This document shows, in pieces, positions 10,753 through 22,339 of a DNA stretch of 64,000 bases. The first letter of the stretch is position 1; each line of letters begins with the position of its first letter. Location of the stretch: positions 449,823,311-449,887,310 of the forward strand of contig NC_133538.1 in the NCBI RefSeq assembly GCF_048544455.1. The letters are read 5' to 3'. A program made the position numbers and the translations under genes. Source of the stretch: Silene latifolia (lineage: Eukaryota > Streptophyta > Magnoliopsida > Caryophyllales > Caryophyllaceae). A model generated the notes under the pieces. That model ran no database searches, had not been told where the DNA came from, and saw nothing but the letters and a program-made list of their open reading frames with translations.

Positions 10753-12976
10753 AACTTCCCCAAACCAAACCCTTGCTTGTCCCCATGCAAGAACTAGACT
10801 CGATCTAATGACCTAATGGAACGAGTTCAATCTCAGAGCGAATTACAACATGTAAAGCCTAAACCATTTTAATGCAAAACCAACAATCAATTAGCAAATG
10901 AATCATGCAAACGAGTTATGGAGTCGTTAAAACTACTGAACCGTCAACTGTAGAGACTTATCAAATTGGACTCTCACGGGTCGCTCATATCACTCAAATA
11001 AGCACAGGTGAATAATGTAAAGATAGAAAGAATTCATTTGTAGTGACACTCACCTAACTACGACCTATAAGAACATGCCTGCAATCTAATATGAAATCAA
11101 TCTCTATGACCGTACATATGCATTCCAACCAACAAAAGACCGTGACACATGCCGAGGTATATATGTGGATATGTGAGGTATGGGTAAAAAGAGGCAAAAC
11201 ATTTATGGAAAAGTGGAGGTACAGGTGATCAAGCTAGTACCAAAACGGAACCATATGGCAACATCCTTCTTCTTTCTCAAAATCAAACGAACGGTGCTAT
11301 AGCAAGCACAAATCTCACAATCTCCAGGTATAAAAGTAATCAACTAACTCCCATAAGATATAAATAACACATGGGAGCAAAAATCGCCAAAAGATAAGGA
11401 TTTGAATTATGCGAATTTGATTTCTTTTCTTTCTCTCGAACCTCAGTCGATCGACCTATGATGCCAGTCAATCGACCGCTTAAACAGTACAGAAACTTTT
11501 TTTCTCTTTCTTTTTGAATCATTCTTTTTCACTTCTTATTTTTTCTTTTCTATTTTTTCTTTCCTCCTTCATTTCATTTTCCCCACTAAATCTCAATAAG
11601 AGCATTTACCACTAAAAATGAAGTAACAATCCCAACAACTAAGACTACTAGCTTGACAAGGGACAGGCTAAATGTAGGATGTAGTAAATGGGACAAAAAG
11701 GATATTTTTGGCAGTGTGGAGTTCATGGGCAAAACGAATAAGGGGAAACCTCTACCACATGTGTCAACTAACCACAAACCGAATGCATACATGTATTAAG
11801 CAGATTAAGTTCATATTTATGCACATTTATGTAACATGTCTCATAAGGAGTACTACTCACATCCTAGATAAACTGGTCATAGATGTCACCAGTTATATGC
11901 TCTAAATCTCAGAAATATGATGTAGTTTGCCAATTTTCAAAGTCAAGTCTCAAGTTCAGCAAGAAATTTAACGAAAACTCGTAGATATGCACTTATGATT
12001 CTACTAATAACATGTCAATCAAGCAAGGCTTAGGCAGAAAACAGATGCAAATGCAATGTCATCATGGAAATACTACCGTTCCGACTCGACCTATATGCTA
12101 AAATAAACGTGCATTTTATTTGAAATTTTTCAATTTTTTTGAATTTTTTGAATATAAGAATGAAATAAACAATGCAAAACAAAATGTAAACGTGAATGCA
12201 AGCAAATGATATGCGACGCAAAACCCTTCCCCAAACCAAATCGCACAATGTCCCCATTGTGCAAAATCATGTAAGGAAATAAACAAGGAAAACGGGAATT
12301 AGCGAGAAATTTAAACAAATAAAAACGACGTGAAGTGGAACTCGGGAACTCACAAGACTTTGAGCGCAGCAAAGGAAACCTCCCCAAACCAGCGTGAGCT
12401 AGGAGGTTTCAGTAGCCAGTAGTGCTACTAATAAGTACCTGAAAAGACAAACAAAATACCACGCATAAAATCGAGAAAGACAATAATGAAGCGGTATTAT
12501 GTGCAAAATTGAGAAAAATTGAAGAAATAAATAAATGACGGAAGATAAAGTGGAGTAGAAAACTCCCTTAAGTCCGCAAATCGACAAAACATAGCAGGAG
12601 AGAGGTCGTAAACAGGTACAACAGTGCATGTCGGTTGGTCGATCGACCACATAGCTCAGTCGATCGATCGAGGTGAAAGGAACAGTAGCTCCTGGAACCT
12701 GCGACGCAGTCGATCGACCAATGTTGCCAGTCGATCGACCGAAGATACTGCTGTAACTTCTTATGTCTTTGTATTTGCTCAATTACTTGAGCTAAAGAGG
12801 TCTAAAAACCTGCAAGTGCACAATAATACGCGCCCAAAATTGCGCAAAACCCAAAATAAAGTCTCAAGCGTATAAAATCCTAAGCAAGCAAAATAAAATG
12901 CGAAGTTTCGCGCACACAAAAGCAATAAAAAGTGTCTAACAAAAGCAAATAAAAAGTTTGGAAAACATGAGATCAA
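10753..12976 (-). other. Non-coding 3' region of the gag-protease element
   Basis: About 2.2 kb lies between the protease region and the 3' LTR with no supported gene. It holds the PPT next to the LTR (TTCCCCAAACC at 10755-10765), a hairpin at 10772-10791, a second hairpin-PPT-like module at 12226-12262, a third at 12375-12410, and CGATCG box pairs at 11448/11469, 12640/12661 and 12711/12732. A homologous region with the same modules occurs in the Athila element at 44289-45970. Confidence 0.75.
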
Positions 12977-14384
12977 CTAGTAGTTGATCAAGAACGGCCA
13001 CGGAATGGCCCACTTCGTTGGCTTCTGGCTACTAGAGGTAGCCTCAACGGTGCTTATCTTATCAGCTGCACCCTTCTTAGCTTCCACGTCCGTATGGCTC
13101 AGCGGATCAACACTTTCATCATCTCCCGATCGATGACCTCTTGGACTCGTCAAAGTCCAAGTCGGACTCCCTTGCCTTGACCGGCTCGTCATCAACTTCC
13201 TCATCAGTGGCATAGCTAAGGCAACCAAGACCTCCTCGTTAAACGATTGGCTTCTTTGCGGCTGGAGTGACTTGCAGCTCTTTTTTCCCCAAACCAGCTC
13301 CTGCAATATCAGAAATAGACAAATTTTCCTCCAATTTGCTCCCAATCTGGGGCGGAGGGGTTACAACAGGAATAGAGATAGGTAAATCAGGAAGCACAAA
13401 GTACGATTTCTTGTCAGAAACCGTGTTACAAGTCACAGGCCACATGGGGTCCTTTTTCTTAGCAGGTTGGGCAAAGACAATAGAATGTTTCCCTACTTTG
13501 AAGGTCAAGGTACCTAGACCAACATCAATGACTGCACCAACAGTGTGCAGAAATGGCCTACCCAAAATAATGGGGATATGGGCATCCTCAGGCATGTCAA
13601 GTACAACGAAGTCAACGGGGAAGAAAAACTTCCCTATTTAGACAGGAATGTCCTCTAAGACTCCTATTGGCTGGACTGCAGATCGGTCAGCCATCTGTAC
13701 TGTCATATCTGTCACTGCGAACCTAGTTAGTTTGAGCTTCCTAGCTAGACTCAAAGGCATGACGCTTATACTAGCTCCTAAGTCACATAATGCCTTCTCA
13801 ATAGAGAAGGTACCTATATTGCAAGAAACAGAAAAGTTACCCGGGTCCTCTAGCTTATGGGGTGCAGTATGAGACAAATAAGAGCATGACTCTTTGGTTA
13901 ATGCGACAGTATGCACATTTTCAAGCGACATTTTCTTAGACAAGAGTTGTTTCATGAATTTAGTGTAGGCAGGCACTTGATTGACCAACTCAAGGAAAGG
14001 AACTTGTACATTCAAACTACGAATAACCTTTTCAAATTTATTGAAAGATACATGTTCCTTTGTCGCCACTAGTCTCTCTGGATATGGGGCTGAGAGAAGC
14101 ACCTTAGCCCTCTCCTCTAAGTCTCGCATGCCGGCATCCGTGGACTTAGGCTGAAAGTCCACCACCTTCTCCTTATTGAAGCTTGAACTCTCCTCAGACC
14201 GTCTCAAATGTGAGCCATTGACCGACATTGGGTCGAACTTCGGAGTCGGGACGAACCCATCAGCACTCGGGTCTTGCCCCAATACTTTCGGAGTTGTCGA
14301 ACCCCGGAACAAATGGTCTCTCAAATTATCGGGCATTGAAGGACGAAATTTCTCAATATCGCAGGGCCTCGGTCGATCGACCAC
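12977..14384 (-). pseudogene. Retroviral-type aspartic protease region
   Basis: This encodes a pepsin-like LTR-element protease region. Seen on the minus strand: LCDLGASISVMP (the D-x-G-A active-site motif, here DLGAS), then DMTVQMADRS, LEDIPV, and the flap/C-terminal IPIILGRPFLHTVGA typical of Athila and Tat proteases. It follows gag in the element direction. It is a broken relic. A three-box CGATCG cluster (14374-14448) lies close upstream of it. Confidence 0.8.
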
Positions 14385-14989
14385 CTTGCTCAGTCGATCG
14401 ACTGAGGTGTAAAGTTCGAGCTCCTGAATCGGGTATATTAGTCGATCGACCGATGTACACAGTAGACGCCTTGTCCTTGTTATTTTTCGTTAAAGCTTTA
14501 TTTTAACTCGGTTCCGCCTCATTCTATTCAGGGCATCCTCGACCATAGCAGGCCCCTCCAGGGTAGACCCACTCCTCAAAGTAATGGCATTCGGTGTCCC
14601 TTTACGGTCGGTTTGAGTCGGTAAGTGTCCGGAGCTCGAGTGGTACTCTTACTAGCCAATTGAGCAATTTGGCTCTCTAGTAGCTTCATCCCGGCCTCTC
14701 TAGCTTGGGACTCCTTCAGCAGAAGAAGTTATTAAACTCAAGCAAAATCGGAATTCTGGGATTGTTCTTTGCTGCGGCACATAGGGAGTTTTTGGTATTG
14801 TTGTTGCTTATGATGAGGGGGCACATAAGCTTGCTGCTTTCTTCTTTGTTGTGGAGGTTGAGTCGGATTCGGGACATTCTCGCTAATCCACCTCAAGTTG
14901 GGGTGGACATTCGGCTCATAGTACGTGTTTGTCCCTATAGTGTTGAAAGGCGACACAAGACTTAAAGGGACAGAACAATTCTCGAGACA

Positions 14990-16095
14990 TGCCCCTCGGC
15001 TCCACATCTTCTACGAGACGAAGGGACCGTCTAAAACAGCGTTAACATGGTACATCCCTCCTTTAGAAGCTCCTCCCAGCTCATATTTGTCAAACCTTGC
15101 ATTGAGAGCTTCTAGTGCGAAGAACAGAGGAAGATTCAGCAGCTCTCCTCCTGGTTTCCTCTCGAATTCCCATATTGACCTTATGAGTGGCCAAATCATC
15201 GATGATCTTCCACCCCTTAGTCTCTCCCATGTTCTCAAGAAATCGGCCATTGGTCTGACATCCAAAATAGCCCTCGATCGTCATACGACCCATTATAGAA
15301 CTGGTTGCAAATACTCCATTTTTCGAACCCATGGTGCGGTATGGTTCGCACCAGTTTCTTGAAACGGACCCATGCTTCATGAAAGTTCTCATCAGGCCAT
15401 TGTTTAAAGCTCGTGATCTGAGCTCTAATGGCATTCGTCTTCGAGGCAGAGAAGTACTTTTTTAGAATGCCAGGGCTAAGGAATTCCGTCGGTGATCCCA
15501 TGGGCGCTCGGTCCGGATCTCTATAACACTCCCTTGCAGCATCACGAAGGGAGAAAATGAACATGGTCTCCTTGATCTGGTCTTGGGTCACACCGGCCGG
15601 CGGGGGTATAGAGCAGCAATAATCAATAAAAATCTCCATGTGCTTGGCTGCATCTTCGACACCGGCCGGCGGGGGTATAGAGCAGCAATAATCAATAAAA
15701 ATCTCCATGTGCTTGGCTGCATCTTTATTTGCAGCTCCCCCGAACTGGTTTCTCTCAACCAGGTTAATATAGGAAGGCTTTGGCTCGAATTTTCTCGCCT
15801 CCCCAGGTAGTTCGAATCCTTTGTAGAGATTCGCAGCTGTAGGCTCTGAGTGACTAGCAATGGTTGCTTCTTCAGCCATGACTGGGATTTCTGGAGAAAT
15901 AACTGTCTCAGCTGAAGAAATTGAAGCAGGAGATGTAGGTGGATCTCCTTCGAACAGAGCGTTCTCGTAGTAGCTTGACAGAGTACTCAGCTCTTCCTCT
16001 GTCGGTAATACCCTTTGTGATCGTCTAAACTCGCGCAAGGATTTCTCGATCTCAGGATTTAATGGTACTAGTTCACCACCCTGTGACCTGCGCAT
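14990..16095 (-). pseudogene. Gag polyprotein region
   Basis: This is the capsid-like Retrotrans_gag region of the element. Visible blocks: FEPKPSYINLVERNQFGG, IKETMFIFSLRDAARE, a KYFSASKTNAIRAQITSF stretch, FHEAWVRFKKLVRTIPHHG, and a Q/P-rich C-terminal segment. The same blocks occur in the Athila gag at 57.5-58.2 kb. The region is broken in several places. It contains an exact 69-bp tandem duplication (15592-15729) that adds a repeated 23-residue segment. Confidence 0.85.
15592..15729 (-). repeat. 69-bp exact tandem duplication within gag
   Basis: Two adjacent, seemingly identical 69-bp copies (15592-15660 and 15661-15729). The length is a multiple of three, so the reading frame is kept. 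Identity suggests the duplication is recent relative to the rest of the element. Confidence 0.93.
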
Positions 16096-16197
16096 AAGAA
16101 CAAACTACAAAAAGAATATAAGAAAAGTTTAAGGAACGGAAGTCCCTTAAACTAAAGAAAGACTAAATAAAAACAACTAAAAATTAGAACAATTGCC

Positions 16198-16215
16198 TCC
16201 CCGGCAACGGCGCCA
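16198..16215 (-). other. Primer-binding site, tRNA-Asp type
   Basis: The minus strand reads TGGCGCCGTTGCCGGGGA, complementary to the 3' end of plant tRNA-Asp. It lies five bases inside the 5' LTR boundary at 16221, which fixes the element's direction. Confidence 0.92.
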
Positions 16216-16220
16216 AAATT

Positions 16221-19154
16221 TGATACCCGTCGTGAGGTGTCAAAAATAATATTTATAAACTCCAACTACAACTACAGCTAGCGGCAAATGGTGGGTCGAA
16301 CCACGAGAGGCGGATTTAATTTCTAGTTGTTTAAATTCGGTCTAAGGTAACAAAAAGGTGGGGGTTTGATTGGATTTGGTCTACAACTAATGAGCAATAA
16401 AATAAAGTGAACTAAGCAAACGGATGAATTCAAGTATAAAAAGAGGTACTAGGATGGTCGGTTCGTTATAGTTTCAAGGCAAAGATATTAAACAGTCTAA
16501 ATCAAACACATGAGGCGGGAAATAAAGAGGTCCTCTCGGTCCACTCTTAACAAATAGTATCTTTCGATCTCGCTATAAGTCCCTAATATCACTAATACTG
16601 ACTCTCGTCCTGAAAAGTGACTAATAATCTAAACTTTACCTATCTTTCGATCTCAAATATAGTTTAGTCATTTTAATTAGTGATCTAACAACTGTCCCTA
16701 TCTCTCGATCTAATGGGTCAGTCATAAATTAAGCATCTAACTGGTCGCATGCATTCGATTCGTTAAATACAACATTAAAATCAATTAAAACGAAAGGTAA
16801 CCTCACGTGGTCAGTCGATCGACCAGGTATGGCAGTCGATCGACTGACACGCGATTTCAGTCCAAATTAATACTATGCCGCCTACGCTATAATTCCCCTA
16901 CATCCTAGCACAAACTATCTAGCTACTCATACTAAGGATGATAACAACAATAAAACTAATAAAATAGACAGAAGAATTCATGCTTGAAATAATAGAACAG
17001 ACAATTAACATAAACGATAATTAGCTTGGATTCTAACTAACAACTCTATATCTAACAACACAATAAAGATGAACTGAAAGTAGAACATAAGGAATACCGA
17101 AAATTGCAGAAGAATAATAACGGAATGATTAGAAGTATGAATGAAAATCCGATGCAACCAATATTCCAAACCCTAACTATGATATTCTAAAACTGAATGT
17201 GAAACTTAGATAAAAACTGGATCAAAACTGGATGCATGTATCTGATGTTCTAGGTTACATTATATAGCAAACATACGTAACACTTATTATCAAAACCTAA
17301 ACATAATGGGCTTCAAGTTCCTCGATCTTTTAATTCTCGTCTGGGATAGCAGCTTGGTCGATCGACTAAGCATGGCAGTCGATCGACTGCTCTTCAGTGT
17401 ACAGTAGCTTCTGGAACCCGCAGGTCGGTCGATCGACTGATGGTAGTGGTCGATCGACTGCTTTAGCTGCTACTTGACTTCTATAATCTCGTGGATTTGT
17501 CTTTTGGGCCTTGAATTGCGCACCAAGCTCGTACCTTAAGCGAATACTTCACGTCAAATGCAATGCAGGATACTCGGGGACGGATATAGCTCGATTTCCG
17601 CTGGATTCTTCACATTTCTGCAATAAATGATACGTGCATTTTATATAGTCTTTTTAGCCTATTTTATGCACGTATTTCTATGCTTTTATCGTGGTTTTAT
17701 GCTACGAAATGCCCCGAATATGCTACTTTGGGTTATTTTGTCTTATTTGTAGGAATGAACCCAAAAGTAGTGAAATCAAGCCTTTTACCGTCCGTTTAGC
17801 ATGCATTTGTAGGAGGAGTGAATTTGGAGCGGGAATGTAGCTCTTTTGAGATGCGCAAAGAAGAAAGATAGCTAGGCGAGCAAGGGAAGAACTTCAAATT
17901 GCTAGTGCCTACTTTGGAGAGCCATATCTCGAGTTCTACAACAGATATTCAGGTGATTCCAATTGGAGATGAAATTTTGTCCTCTTATCTTTCCAATGCC
18001 ACCGGAATCGCCCTGTTTGACCAAGTAACGAAGAAATGACAGCCGTTTGAAGTTCAGTGCGCAAAGCAGGAAATGTGCGCTGGAATCTACTAGCTACAGC
18101 GAGAAGGATATTGTCGAGTATAATTAGATTATATCTTATGCTTATCTTATATTTAGTTAATAATAATGATACTACTTAGTATAAATAAGAGTAGTTTAGA
18201 CCTAATAGCATATCATTCATTCCCTGGAGTCAGTAGAGGGGACGGACGACTGCTTTGTTCTTCATTTCTCTATTTTTCGGATCAATTGTAATTTCTCTTT
18301 CCTTATTCTTATTTATAATTAGTTTGTTCCTAATCTCTATTACTCTCGTATTTAATTTATGCAATTCAATTCTTGTTACTCCTTCTCTATTATGCCTCTT
18401 TTAATTAATTGCTTGCTTATTCTTGTTATTTGTTTCATCAATATGCGTAGCTAATCCTCTCGCTAGGGTTAGGGGAGTCATAAAACGATGATTTAGATTA
18501 ATTAGATTGCAGATCCGTCATATTATCATGTTTATGTTGCAATCACTACATATAACTTTAATTAGTTGATTGAGTCGACGCAATTTAACTAGTTAATCCG
18601 GTAAACCTTGACCTAGACCGAAAGGTTGGAAGGGGTGAGACCTGTAGTGAACAATAGGATACTTTAGTGAGGGCGAAAGTCAAGCTAATAGTATTTTAGG
18701 GCGAATTGAGACCGAAAGGAGATATTCGTAGCCCCTTAGACCGGTATATTGACCTATCTGTGACCTTAGCTATCTTTATCTGGCTTACTTTGACGACCTG
18801 ACACCCTGGTCTTCTCCCTTATTGTTTAGAACTTAATTTCCTTCTTATTTCCTCTCTTCTAATCTCCTAATAGTTTTAGTAAAACAATTTAAACCCCCAC
18901 TTCTGAGACATTAGACAGACCGAGTTAAACAGATAATTAGCATTATAGCCTCCCTGTGGAGATCGACCCTACTTACCGCTGACTTCTGTTAGTAGTAGTT
19001 AGGTATTTATTTTTGGTACATAACGACCGTATCAATAAAGTACAAAAACACGAAAGTAAACGGAAATAGGGGAAATGGTAGCTTAAACTACACAAATGAG
19101 CTCTGAAATGCGTGTAAAATGAGGTGTAAAACATCATATAAAAGACACGCATCA
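16221..19154 (-). repeat. 5' LTR of the gag-protease element (with nested solo LTR)
   Basis: LTR sequence occupies 16221-17627 and 19040-19154, about 1.52 kb in total, matching the 3' LTR. A solo LTR of another Athila family lies in between (17628-19034). CGATCG box pairs occur at 16816/16837, 17359/17380 and 17430/17451, each spaced 21 bp. Confidence 0.9.
17628..19034 (+). mobile_element. Solo LTR, Athila type
   Basis: A 1407-bp LTR flanked by a perfect ATAAA target duplication (17623-17627 and 19035-19039). It starts TGATACG and ends CGTATCA, a 7-bp terminal inverted repeat. Both ends match the LTR family of the element at 33709-48113 (TGATACGTGCA...TTTATATAGTC start; AGGTATTTATTTTTG near the end). 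No internal sequence is present, as expected after recombination between two LTRs of one element. Confidence 0.93.
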
Positions 19155-19288
19155 CAGGGCAAGTGGAAAAATGTATAGTGCCTCTAAGTATATTTTGTTG
19201 TCAGTTACACATATTTTTATTAACTTGATTTGTATCCTCTGTTCAGTTCTTATGTAACAATCAACGAGCTAAACCAAAGCAAGGCAAG

Positions 19289-22200
19289 TGGAAAAATCAG
19301 GGTCTGTGTATCTCGACTATGGGAAGTAGTAAATCCTTACGTCGAAGACGAGCTAATCTACATAGATATGGTCCTTATAGATGAAGAGGTATGTTGAACA
19401 AGCTTATTCGAGATGAACGTCTATATGACCTTATACGGACACGGAGGCTTGGGGAAAACGTTTTTATACAGGACCATCTCAACAAAAATGAGGTCAGGGG
19501 GGAAAAATAGATGTGAATTCGGAATGTTATAGAGAACGTCTACATGACCTGAATGTCGCATCTTGGTAAGAAAGCAAATACTTTACATAAAACTCCCACT
19601 ATAAAGATTAATTACAATAAATTGCACTCATGAATTCGGAATGTTATAGAGAATGTAGTGAAGATTTTACGGAAATAAACACCTGAACTAACATATATCA
19701 AACAAATTTAACTTTCTTAAATCAGGTATAACAGCCTTACTACTGCCAGGAGGAAGAACAGCTCACAACAGAATTGCCATCCCTATTGACTTATTTGACA
19801 ACTCTGCATGTAACATAAGGCAAAAGACCCAACTTGTTGAGATCCTTAGGGAGACGTCATTAATGATATGGGATGATGCACGCATGGACCACCGATTTTC
19901 TTTTGAAGCAGTGGATCGTACAATGAGAGACATAATTGCATTTAAAGATAAAGAAGCAAAATCTAAGTTCTTTGGGGGAACTTCAAGCACGTATTGCCTA
20001 TAAAAATCAAGGGAAGAAGGCAAGATGTTGTACAAGCATCAATTAGTAGATAATACATATGGAATGAACCCACTGTATACACGCTTAAGAGAAGCATGAA
20101 AGTTTCAGAATGTAGCAATGACCCAGAAACGCGAGAAAGAAACCAAGCATTCCATGAATGGTTGCTAGCTATTGGAGATGAAACATTAGAAGGCAAGGAA
20201 GATCAGAATTATAACACCCCCATGCACCAATGTGCCTTACCAAGACCACCTAATGCATGAGAATGCTACCATCTCGGTTATCCGAGGCATAGTAATCAAA
20301 AGTGACCATCAAGAAATGTACTTTAAGTAAATAGTTTAAAGTGATTACATTCAAACCAAAACTGAAAGGTACAAAATAACAGTTCCAAACCAAAATCCAA
20401 CTGAATAAATAAAAATGTCTTGACATAACAACAGAAGACTACTAGCTGACTCGTGATGACTCATCCCCATCTAACCCGCGCGCATCCAAGCCATACCTGC
20501 TAAACACTGCTCACCATCCCCGAAGGATCACCACAGTTTTCAAAACAATTAAACGGGGTCAGTTACTGTACAACGATACAAGACAAACAATAGACAGTTA
20601 CAGAACCACAATCCTCCAACACCATCACATCGCCAATCATCTGACTACACACTAAAATGTATAGCCCTGCCAGAATATCCATCGCAACAGATATTCCACA
20701 CCGCCATTGGGGGACCGCAGCCGTTCCCGCCTAAGCCTCGCTCATCTCCATAGAGCGAATAACACATGTTCCTTAATGTGCACATCCCCTTATGACGGGA
20801 ACCATAAGGGGCGAATCAAGGGCGTGAAGCCACTCTCGCAAGTGACTCCACTCAGCTGAGGGCGCACCTCGCAAACCTCAGACAATTAACAACAACCAAT
20901 TACAATATCTACAATACCAAAACCAACTACGATATTTTCACATGACAATCAACCATCAACCATCTCATAATTATGTATAGAATAACTGAGTAGGGAAACC
21001 CTACCTGGAATGCAATCACCAAAATCAACACAAGCAGCGGATCAAAAGCGTTCCTCTACGAAATCACCTCCTATCAACATATAATCATACAATTACAATC
21101 TATCATCAACAATACTCCCAAACACCCCCAATTCACCCAATTAGGGTTTAACCAAAACTAACGAATTAACATAAAAACGGTACAAGGATCTTACCCACAA
21201 TACGACGTCTCAACGGTATAAAGAACTCCGAAATCCGACGATTCTAGCCCTTGGATTTGATAGCAATGAGAGAAAAAGAATCGACGTTGTATTGTTTTCT
21301 TTGTAAAATGTTTAGATTTTAGGTAAAAGGTAAAAAGAACTGACGTAAGTAGTTTATATATCATTTCACGCACTGCTATCAAAACCCGGCAAAACCCGTA
21401 TAAAACCCGACTTATTCGATCGAGTAACTAAGGTACTCGATCGAGTAGCCCCTACTCGATCGAGTAGTCCCTACTCGATCGAGTACCCAACGGAAGTACT
21501 AACTCCAGAACGCAAAACCGACTTACTCGACAGAGTAAGCCCTACTCGATACAGTACCCAATAGCTCATAAATTCGAGGTATTACAAGAATGACACCGAA
21601 GAAACATGGATAGAAATACCAGAACAATACATTGGTAGTAAAGGAGCATTAAGCGTTAAGGTAACCAGATGTACCTAGATTTCAAAAGCAGCCATAAAAA
21701 CGAGGACTATCTAAGAGAAAGAGTAATACTCACCCCTTTGAATGACATCGCCGACTTGATAAATAGTTACATGGCAAACTTGGGTCCCGGGTGTGGAGAA
21801 AATATACCGAAATTGTGATGGGGTCTGCACGGCATCAACTGAATCTGAAGATAAATTACATCTTATCCAACGGAATACTTAAACAGCCTCAACCTAGAGG
21901 GGTTACCGCACTATGAGTTAAGGCTTAAGGTAGGAATGGCAGTAATGCTGCTGCGAAACATAAACCCGTCACAGGGGTTATGTAATGGTACACATCTGAT
22001 TGTAACACACCTTAGCTTGGAAAGTTTATAGTCAAGGGGAAAATAATAACGGGTTCAAAGTTGGGTTAGAAGGTTCTTATACCGAGAATAATAATGACTA
22101 CAACGGACATAAAAATCTCATTCGTACTTAAAAGAAGACAATATCCCCTAAAGCATTATGCAATGACAATTAACAAGAGATAAGGACAAACTCTAATGCA

Positions 22201-22330
22201 TGTAAGGATCTATTTTCCAAAACCCTTATTCAATCATGGACACTTATATGTAGAAGCTTCAAGGATGATATTCTCAGAAGGTATAAAATTCTTCATCGAC
22301 GATTCAGCCAAGCCCAAGAGCTCAAAGGTC
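19289..22330 (+). pseudogene. Helitron PIF1-type helicase relic with RPA-like exon
   Basis: Broken pieces of a Helitron helicase read on the plus strand. At 19289-19390 an RPA/OB-fold-like segment (VCVSRLWEVVNPYVEDEL, IYIDMVLIDEE) is seen, and at 19425-19495 a Walker A block (GHGGLGKTF). After an intron-like gap come LLLPGGRTAHNR and IWDDA (Walker B, normally DEAP) at 19726-20209. The relic is then split by the solo LTR at 20210-21586 and resumes with [47 protein letters not shown] and YAMTINK..GQTL. Several in-frame stops and frame changes are visible, for example a TAG near 21676. The catalytic Rep (HUH) domain was not found. Confidence 0.85.
20210..21586. mobile_element. Solo LTR, Tekay/Del-like
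   Basis: A 1377-bp unit flanked by a perfect AGAAT duplication (20205-20209 and 21587-21591). The ends read TATAACACCCC and GGTATTACA, close to the TGTAACACC/GGTATTACA ends of chromovirus (Tekay/Del) LTRs. No internal region is present. It carries a run of four CTCGATCGAG boxes (21417, 21438, 21457, 21476). It splits the Helitron helicase relic, so it is younger than that relic. Confidence 0.85.
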
Positions 22331-22339
22331 ACACGAGGA

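Larger units (their letters stand above)
9238..19154 (-). mobile_element. Athila-like LTR element, gag-protease only
   Basis: A minus-strand Ty3/gypsy LTR element with LTRs starting TGATAC and ending GCATCA, a PBS complementary to tRNA-Asp, gag, and an aspartic protease region. No reverse transcriptase, RNase H or integrase was recognised, so it looks non-autonomous. Target duplications are CAAGG at 9233-9237 and CAGGG at 19155-19159, one base different. Athila affinity is inferred from the PBS, the gag and protease sequence style, and the PPT (GGTTTGGGGAAGTT). The coding region is broken in several places (about five or more). Its 5' LTR carries a later solo-LTR insertion. Confidence 0.87.

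Noticed and set aside
13267-15362. Plus-strand open frames of 75-145 residues
   Set aside because: They are the reverse complement of the minus-strand gag and protease regions and have no domain signature of their own.
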